DNA of 64,000 nt from Fimbriimonadaceae bacterium. GTDB taxonomy: Bacteria; Armatimonadota; Fimbriimonadia; Fimbriimonadales; Fimbriimonadaceae. The stretch spans positions 62,001 to 126,000 of the forward strand of contig JAMLGR010000002.1 of NCBI GenBank assembly GCA_023957775.1, written 5' to 3'. A program made the position numbers and the translations under genes. The notes under the pieces are model-generated. The model saw only the letters and a list, made by a program, of their open reading frames with translations. It searched no databases and had not been told where the DNA came from. Shown in pieces: positions 58,702 through 64,000 of this stretch; position 1 is the stretch's first letter; each line of letters begins with the position of its first letter.

Positions 58702-61146
58702 ATGCGCACGCGACTGTTCTGCACACTCCTGGCGCTCGCGGTCTGCGCGATCGTCGCCCCTCAAGGCGCGCCCTCGACGCCGGGTTCGGGCAAGTCGGAC
58801 GTCGTGGTTTGGGGATTGGGCCTCGGACCAGACTCCAAGGGCCTCGAAGCGGTCATTCGCGCCTTCGAAGAGCGCAATCCCGACCTGAACGTGCGCATCC
58901 TCTCGATGGGCGCGGGACGCATGAACCCACAAAAGCTCATGACGAGCATCGTGGGCAACGTCGCGCCCGACGTGATCGTCCAAGATCGGTTCACCATCGG
59001 CGACTGGGCGAGCCGGGGCGCGTTTCGAGCCCTCGACGACCTCATCGCCCGCGACCGGGGACGGGATCCCCTCTGCCCCGTCCCCGAGCAGTACTACTCG
59101 GCCGTCTGGCGGGAAGCCTCGTTCGAAAACAAAGTGTACGCCGTCCCGGTCGCCGCGGACGACCGCGTGCTCTACTGGAACAAGAGCATCTTCCGCGAAC
59201 GCGCCAAGGACCTGCGCGCCGCGGGGCTGGACCCCGAGCGCCCCCCTCGGACGTGGTCGGAGCTCCTCGCCTACTCGAAGGTCCTGACCGAGCGCAACCC
59301 GGACGGCTCGTACAAGCGCATCGGCTTCATTCCGAACTTCGGCAACTCGTGGCTCTACCTCTACGCGTTCCAAAACAACGCCGAGTTCCTGTCGCCCGAC
59401 GGGCGCACGTGCACCCTCGACACCCCCGCCAGCGAGGAAGCCCTCCAGTTCATCGTCGATGGGTACGACCTCATCGGGGGCTACGAGGCCGCCAAGGGGT
59501 TCGAAACGGGCTTCGTCGGCAACGAGAACGACCCGTTCATCCTCGGCAAGATCGTGATGAAGATCGACGGGGACTGGATCCTCAACAACCTCTCGCGCTA
59601 CGGCCCGAACCTCGACTTCGGCACCGCGCCCGCACCCGTCCCCGACGATCGGTACTTCAAACGCGGGCGTTTCAAGGACGAGAAGGACACGTTCATCACG
59701 TGGGTGGGCGGCTTCTCCCTCGCCATTCCCGAGGGCGCGCGCAACGTCGAGGGTGCGTGGCGATACATCAAGTTCGCGACGAGCGAAGAGGGGCGCATGA
59801 TCGAGAACCGCGCCCAACGCGATTGGGAGCGGAGGCGCGGCCGCACGTTCATGCCGCGCATCCAGGGGAACATCGAGGCGAACGACCAGATGTGGAAGGA
59901 GTTCAAGCCGGTCCTTCCCGCCTTTGCCCAGGCGCTCCGGACGCACATCGACATGATGCCGTACAGCCGCATCCGCCCGGTCACGTTCGTCGGGCAGGTC
60001 CTTTGGGACGAGCACGTGCGCGCCATGGAGCTGGCGGCGTTGCACAAGATGACCCCCAAGCAGGCGCTGCGGGCCAGCCAGGCCGTCGTTCAACGAGAGC
60101 TGGACGCGGTCTACGACCGCGACAAGTACCCCGTCGTGGACCAGCGCATCCCCATCGCCATGGGCATCGCGGCCTGCCTGATCGCCGCCGCGTGGATGGC
60201 CGTGGCGTTCCGGCGCCAGCGGCTGGGCAAGCTCGCGCGCAGCGAGGCTCGCTGGGCCTACCTGCTGATCGCCCCGTGGTTCGTCGGCTTTCTCATCTTC
60301 CTTCTGGGACCGATGATCGCGTCCCTCTACTTCTCCTTCACCCAATACAACGTGCTGAGCGAGCCGCACTGGGTGGGCCTGCGGAACTACATCGACATCG
60401 GCACCACGGATAAGGGAAACACCCTCAAGGCGCTCGGAAACGCGCTGTACCTCGCCGGGTTCGGGGTCCCGCTCGGCATCGTCACCGGCCTTGCCGTGGC
60501 GTTGCTGCTGAACGCCGCCGTGCGCGGCATGCGCTTCTACCGCACGTTCTTCTACATGCCCGCGATCGTGCCGACGGTCGCCAGCGCCGTGCTCTGGATC
60601 TGGCTCCTCTACAGCGACCCCAATCGCGGGCTGATCAACGCGGGGTGGCAGGCGACGATCACGCACTGGTTCGGCACTCCGCCGCCCGGCTGGCTCAGCT
60701 CCGAGGCGTGGGCCAAGCCCTCGCTGATCCTTATGGGGGTGTGGGGTGCGGGAAGCGGGATGATCCTGTGGCTGGCGGGCTTGAAGGGCGTGCCGGGCAC
60801 CCTCTACGAGGCCGCCGAAATCGACGGCGCCTCCCCGTGGAGACAGTTCTGGGCCGTCACCTTGCCCCAGCTCAGCCCGATCGTGTTCTTCAACGTCGTG
60901 ATGGGGCTGATTGCGGCCATTCAGGAGTTCGACCGGGTGTACGTCATGAAAGCGCCCGACGGCCCCGTGGGCCCCGGCGACTCCCTGCTCGTGCCGGTGT
61001 ACCACCTGTTCACGAACGGGTTCAGCTATTTCAAGATGGGTTACGCGAGCGCTCTTGCGTGGGCGATCTTCGCGTTGATCCTGCTGCTCACGCTCCTCCA
61101 GTTCAAGCTCGCCCCCCGTTGGGTGCACTACGAGGTGGACCGCTAG
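58702..61146 (+). CDS. fused sugar-binding protein and ABC permease (MalE-MalF-like fusion)
   Basis: The 814-residue protein has a signal peptide (MRTRLFCTLLALAVCAIVAP). Next comes a CUT1-type solute-binding domain (residues 30-470; SDVVVWGLGLGPDSKGLEAV, ENKVYAVPVAADDRVLYWNK, KIDGDWILNNLSRYGPNLD). A linker helix (about 480-500, IPIAMGIAACLIAAAWMAVAF) leads to a MalF/UgpA-type permease (510-814) with six helices and the ABC-contact EAA loop (YEAAEIDGASPWRQFWAVTL). Binding protein and permease are normally separate genes. ATG 58702 was chosen for the signal peptide. It is followed without gap by the second permease. Confidence 0.92.
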   Translation: MRTRLFCTLLALAVCAIVAPQGAPSTPGSGKSDVVVWGLGLGPDSKGLEAVIRAFEERNPDLNVRILSMGAGRMNPQKLMTSIVGNVAPDVIVQDRFTIGDWASRGAFRALDDLIARDRGRDPLCPVPEQYYSAVWREASFENKVYAVPVAADDRVLYWNKSIFRERAKDLRAAGLDPERPPRTWSELLAYSKVLTERNPDGSYKRIGFIPNFGNSWLYLYAFQNNAEFLSPDGRTCTLDTPASEEALQFIVDGYDLIGGYEAAKGFETGFVGNENDPFILGKIVMKIDGDWILNNLSRYGPNLDFGTAPAPVPDDRYFKRGRFKDEKDTFITWVGGFSLAIPEGARNVEGAWRYIKFATSEEGRMIENRAQRDWERRRGRTFMPRIQGNIEANDQMWKEFKPVLPAFAQALRTHIDMMPYSRIRPVTFVGQVLWDEHVRAMELAALHKMTPKQALRASQAVVQRELDAVYDRDKYPVVDQRIPIAMGIAACLIAAAWMAVAFRRQRLGKLARSEARWAYLLIAPWFVGFLIFLLGPMIASLYFSFTQYNVLSEPHWVGLRNYIDIGTTDKGNTLKALGNALYLAGFGVPLGIVTGLAVALLLNAAVRGMRFYRTFFYMPAIVPTVASAVLWIWLLYSDPNRGLINAGWQATITHWFGTPPPGWLSSEAWAKPSLILMGVWGAGSGMILWLAGLKGVPGTLYEAAEIDGASPWRQFWAVTLPQLSPIVFFNVVMGLIAAIQEFDRVYVMKAPDGPVGPGDSLLVPVYHLFTNGFSYFKMGYASALAWAIFALILLLTLLQFKLAPRWVHYEVDR

Positions 61147-62874
61147 ATGGGTCCGGTTCTCTATCTGGCGGGCACGCTGGGGGTCTGGATCGGGCTCGCG
61201 CTGGGTCTGAGGGCGGCCGCTTTGGCCGTGCGCGCGTGGCAGGCGCCCCCGGGATTGCCCCGCGCGCAAGCCTCCCGCGGAGCAGCGATCGCGCTCGGAC
61301 TCGGCGCGTTGCTGACGGTCGTCGGCAGCGAGCTCACGCGCCCCGCGGAGCGGGCGGGGCTTTCGGTCCCGCTCGTGTGGCTGTTCATGCCCTTCTCCGC
61401 ATGGGTGGCGCTCGCCGCCTTCGTTGCCGCAGCCTTTCGCCTGGGCCAGGCGATGCTGGAGCACCGGGTCGAGACTCGACGGCAGCGGTTTCTCGCCGGG
61501 AGCATCTGGGCCGTGGCGGCCTGCGCGTCCTTCCTCTGGTTCCGATCGGGTTCGGACCCGATCGACGTGCTTCGCGGTGCGATCGCGGTTTCACCCGCGA
61601 CGTTGGGGCTCGTGGCGCTGTTGGCGGTGGCCGCGGTGGGCGCGATGGCCTGGTCCGGGCGTTCGGCCAAGCGCCGAGGGTGGGGAAAGACCGCGGTGGC
61701 GCACGTCGCGCTGATCGCGGGTTCGATCGTGTTCGGGTTGCCGTTCTTGTGGCTCACCATCACGAGCTTCAAAGAGGATCGCGACATGGCCTCGCCGACC
61801 GGGATCGTGTGGGTCCCCCGCGTCCAGCTCACGGTGCCCTACTACGACCGGGAGGACCCGCTGCTCGAGGGCGACTACGAGGGAACGACGGTCCAGGGCT
61901 CGGTGCTGGAAACCCTGCCCGACGGGCGCGTGAAGCTCGACATCCTGCGGCCCATGGCCCTTCGCGGGCTCACGTTCGAAACCCCAAGGGAGGCGCTCAA
62001 GGAGGTTCCGAAGCAGATCCCCCTGGTGACCGGCACCTACCAGGGCACCGCGGTAACCGGCAAGGTGGTGCAGGAGTTGGACGACGGAAGCCGCCGCGTT
62101 GCGGTGATGAAGCCGCCCGCGCTCGCAGGCGCGGTCTACACGGCCTTGCCGAACGAGGTCGAGCCGCTCCGCAAGATCGGGCTTCGGTGGCAGAACTACA
62201 CGGAGGCTCTGGACTTCCTGCCGGTCGAGACGCTCAAGGGGCTCGTGTACCTCAAGAACACGTTGATTCTGGTGGTGCTCAACGTGCTGGGCACGCTTCT
62301 AAGCTGCTCGCTGGTGGCGTACGCGTTCTCGCGCATGCGGTTCCCCGGTCGCGACGCGTTGTTTGCGCTCCTGCTCAGCACGATGATGCTCCCCGCGGCG
62401 GTGACGTTGCTGCCCCAGTTCCTGATCTTCCGCTGGCTGGGTTGGATCGACACGCTGTACCCGTTGTGGGTGCCGGCGTTCTTCGCCTCGGCGTTCAACG
62501 TGTTCCTGCTGCGCCAGTTCTTCATGAACGTGCCGATGGAGTTGGAAGACGCGGCGAAGATCGACGGCTGCGGCTACCTGCGATCGTACTGGGCGGTGAT
62601 GTTGCCGCAGGTCAAACCCGCGCTGGCGGTCATCGCGATCTGGACCTTCATGGCGGCTTGGAACAACTTCATGGGTCCGCTGATCTACGTGAACTCGCCC
62701 GAGAACATGCCGGTCGCCTACGCCGTGCAGCTCTTCCAGGGCGATCGCGGAGGGGAGCCGGGGCTGCTGATGGCGTTCACCACGCTCTCGATGCTGCCGG
62801 TGCTGCTGTTGTTCTTCTTCGCGCAGCGGTATTTCATCGAGGGCGTGACCTTATCGGGATTCGGGGGCCGGTAG
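61147..62874 (+). CDS. second sugar ABC permease (MalG-like) with enlarged extracytoplasmic loop
   Basis: The 575-residue protein starts directly after the preceding stop (TAG-ATG). Residues 1-175 carry several additional helices that are not typical of MalG. The permease core starts near GSIVFGLPFLWLTITSFKED. The first outer loop is enlarged (240-345) and holds a duplicated module: GDYEGTTVQGSVLETLPDGR (from 242) and GTYQGTAVTGKVVQELDDGS (from 296). Core helices and the EAA loop (LEDAAKIDGCGYLRSYWAVM) complete it. It probably forms the heteromeric channel with the fused partner; the ATPase must be encoded elsewhere. Confidence 0.9.
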   Translation: MGPVLYLAGTLGVWIGLALGLRAAALAVRAWQAPPGLPRAQASRGAAIALGLGALLTVVGSELTRPAERAGLSVPLVWLFMPFSAWVALAAFVAAAFRLGQAMLEHRVETRRQRFLAGSIWAVAACASFLWFRSGSDPIDVLRGAIAVSPATLGLVALLAVAAVGAMAWSGRSAKRRGWGKTAVAHVALIAGSIVFGLPFLWLTITSFKEDRDMASPTGIVWVPRVQLTVPYYDREDPLLEGDYEGTTVQGSVLETLPDGRVKLDILRPMALRGLTFETPREALKEVPKQIPLVTGTYQGTAVTGKVVQELDDGSRRVAVMKPPALAGAVYTALPNEVEPLRKIGLRWQNYTEALDFLPVETLKGLVYLKNTLILVVLNVLGTLLSCSLVAYAFSRMRFPGRDALFALLLSTMMLPAAVTLLPQFLIFRWLGWIDTLYPLWVPAFFASAFNVFLLRQFFMNVPMELEDAAKIDGCGYLRSYWAVMLPQVKPALAVIAIWTFMAAWNNFMGPLIYVNSPENMPVAYAVQLFQGDRGGEPGLLMAFTTLSMLPVLLLFFFAQRYFIEGVTLSGFGGR

Positions 62875-62932
62875 TCGCCAGGTGAAATTGCCAGTTGTCA
62901 CTTCTGTGGCCTCACGGTGGTTGCCTCTCGTG

Positions 62933-62938
62933 TACACT
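62933..62938 (+). promoter_or_regulatory. -10 box (TACACT) of the fibro-slime protein gene
   Basis: TACACT with a roughly 20-base leader holding AAGGAGAGGAGA, a very strong ribosome site, before ATG 62966. Confidence 0.55.
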
Positions 62939-62965
62939 CTAGTCCTGCATTGAAGGAGAGGAGAT

Positions 62966-63724
62966 ATGCGTTTTTCGAAGCTTTTGCTTTCTGCATTTGT
63001 CGTTGCCGGCGTCGCCGGCGCCCAGGCATACGACCTGACCGGTCGCATTCGCGACTTCTATCAGGCGCATCCGGACATGGAAGCTGCGATCAGCGGCGTC
63101 AAGACCGGAATGGTCGACACCACGCTGAACGGTGCGGGCAACCCCGTCTTCGTGGGTGCACCCGGATACGGCAGCGTAACCAGCGCGGCCACGTTCGACC
63201 AGTGGTACAACGACGTCGGCGGCGTCAACTCCCCGGCGAACCTCACGATTTCGCTGAGCGACATCGGAGGCGGCTTGTGGGAGTACAACAACCAGAGCTT
63301 CTTCCCGATCGACGGGCAGTTGTTCGGCAACGAGGGGAACGGCCACAACTTCCACTTCACCTACGAGGTCGAAGCAACGTTCACTTACTTTGCGGGAACA
63401 GGCCAGCACTTCGATTTCGAGGGTGACGACGACCTGTGGGTTTTCATGAACGGCAAACTCGCGGTTGACCTCGGCGGCATCCACAGCACCGCGTCCGGAA
63501 GCGTCAACCTGGACAGTTCGGCAGCGGCGCTGGGCATTACGGACGGGAACGCTTACACGATGAAGATGTTCTTCGCCGAGCGCCACACCACGCAGTCCAC
63601 GTTCAAGATTCAAACGAACCTGGACCTGACGAGCACCCCGCCCGTTCCGGAGCCCGCCACGATGGTGCTGGGCGCCGCCGCGCTTGCGACGGCCGCGCGA
63701 CGTCGCAAGGCCCGCCGCAGCTAA
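62966..63724 (+). CDS. fibro-slime domain PEP-CTERM secreted protein
   Basis: The 252-residue protein has a signal peptide (MRFSKLLLSAFVVAGVAGAQA) and starts its mature part with YDLTGRIRDFYQAHPDMEAA, typical of the fibro-slime domain. The domain core is HFDFEGDDDLWVFMNGKLAV followed by DLGGIHST. The C-terminus has the PEP-CTERM sorting signal: PVPEPATMVLGAAALATAA then RRRKARRS. PEP-CTERM proteins are processed by exosortase and often join extracellular matrix. The strong ribosome site suggests high expression. Confidence 0.94.
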   Translation: MRFSKLLLSAFVVAGVAGAQAYDLTGRIRDFYQAHPDMEAAISGVKTGMVDTTLNGAGNPVFVGAPGYGSVTSAATFDQWYNDVGGVNSPANLTISLSDIGGGLWEYNNQSFFPIDGQLFGNEGNGHNFHFTYEVEATFTYFAGTGQHFDFEGDDDLWVFMNGKLAVDLGGIHSTASGSVNLDSSAAALGITDGNAYTMKMFFAERHTTQSTFKIQTNLDLTSTPPVPEPATMVLGAAALATAARRRKARRS

Positions 63725-63746
63725 CCTCTCCTTCCGCCACCTCTCG

Positions 63747-63786
63747 AAGGGCGACTCCAAAGCCGGAGCCGCCCTTCTTGCTTTGG
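63747..63786 (+). terminator. terminator after the fibro-slime gene
   Basis: AAGGGCGACTCC and GGAGCCGCCCTT pair with one mismatch around a six-base loop, then CTTGCTTT follows. Confidence 0.8.
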
Positions 63787-63810
63787 GGCCGATTCGCGCG
63801 ATGCTATAAT
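63782..63810 (+). promoter_or_regulatory. promoter of the first tRNA-Gly
   Basis: TTTGGG (63782-63787), a 17-base spacer and TATAAT (63805-63810), 16 bases before the tRNA. The -35 overlaps the tail of the preceding terminator. Confidence 0.65.
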
Positions 63811-63826
63811 CGGACCCGATCCGCGA

Positions 63827-63900
63827 GCGGGCGTAGCTTAATGGTAAAGCTCCAGCCTTCCAAGCTGGCCACGTGGGTTCGATTCCCATCGCCCGCTCCA
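63827..63900 (+). tRNA. tRNA-Gly (anticodon TCC)
   Basis: GCGGGCG pairs with CGCCCGC. D-arm TAGCTTAATGGTAAAGC, anticodon stem CCAGC/GCTGG with loop CTTCCAA (TCC), and GGTTCGATTCC T-loop are complete. The CCA end is encoded. Confidence 0.97.
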
Positions 63901-63908
63901 TTCCCGGC

Positions 63909-63914
63909 TATAAT
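63909..63914 (+). promoter_or_regulatory. -10 box (TATAAT) of the second tRNA-Gly
   Basis: TATAAT 12 bases before the tRNA; the preceding bases through CCGCGA are close to those before the first tRNA-Gly, suggesting duplication. Confidence 0.6.
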
Positions 63915-63926
63915 CTAGTTCCGCGA

Positions 63927-64000
63927 GCGGGCGTAGCTCAGTGGTAGAGCATCTGCTTCCCAAGCAGAGGGTCGCGGGTTCGAGTCTCGTCGCCCGCTCC
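63927..64000 (+). tRNA. tRNA-Gly (anticodon CCC), CCA end cut by the window edge
   Basis: The same GCGGGCG acceptor as the first gene; anticodon stem TCTGC/GCAGA with loop TTCCCAA gives CCC. T-loop GGTTCGAGTCT is present. The window ends after CC of the encoded CCA. Confidence 0.95.

Noticed and set aside
58651-61464. 937-codon minus-strand frame opposite the importer
   Set aside because: Shadow of the sugar-binding/permease fusion; no motif or start signal.
63827-64000. Tandem tRNA pair as an integration hot spot
   Set aside because: Only the two tRNA-Gly genes and their promoters are visible before the window ends; no mobile genes can be shown.

Overview
This is a compact, GC-rich bacterial chromosome segment. 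The gene content suggests a diderm, aerobic heterotroph, most likely of the Armatimonadota (Fimbriimonas-like). Pointers are a PEP-CTERM secreted protein, DUF1800, GH172, NamZ and ThuA proteins, a CUT1-type sugar importer, zinc-free L32/L33, and an RNase J plus cyclic-di-AMP receptor set. The phylum is inferred from gene content; there is no rRNA or marker tree here. Coding density is very high. Adjacent genes share GTGA, ATGA, TTGA or TGATG junctions, and convergent genes overlap by up to 86 bases.

Layout. 1-3124: end of a nuo-type operon (URO-D-like protein, NuoN, sugar isomerase). 3125-14497: mostly unrecognised secreted, membrane or ASH-domain proteins, with pyroglutamyl peptidase and a GH172 enzyme. 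14605-15264: tRNA-Leu, rpmG, rpmF and a terminator. 15272-20775: recN, the remnant of a caspase-like protein, a PepSY-like protein and yajQ. 20812-23189: cytochrome bd oxidase. 23281-29570: NamZ, universal stress protein, fumarylacetoacetase, ANTAR regulator, two micro-proteins and class I aldolase. 29648-38979: DUF1800, holB with the c-di-AMP receptor, an MFS transporter, RNase J, and membrane, DUF2156, VOC and ThuA proteins. 39030-46996: gmhA with a GT39 glycosyltransferase, the fabI-purK-deoB operon, a DapA-like aldolase, a CorC-like protein and PhoU. 47080-54223: plsC, the ftsE-ftsX-murein hydrolase activator operon and secA. 54278-64000: a DUF5916-like outer-membrane protein, MOSC, two small paralogous helical proteins, an unusual sugar ABC importer, a fibro-slime PEP-CTERM protein and two tRNA-Gly genes.

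Two window-wide patterns stand out. First, many monocistronic genes carry a -10 box (TAnnnT, or CATAAT/CACAAT) 5-8 bases before the start codon, which implies leaderless mRNAs; this rule was used to choose several start codons. Second, seven arrays of degenerate 7-base tandem repeats, with units related to GGGAWTC, GTCGTTT or GGACCAA, mostly abut or invade the 3' ends of genes. One array sits at the truncation point of the caspase-like remnant and another encodes the FtsE tail.

The most distinctive system is the importer at 58702-62874. Its solute-binding protein is fused to the first permease, and the second permease carries a duplicated extracytoplasmic module. A perfect LacI-type palindrome lies just upstream, and no ATPase gene is nearby.
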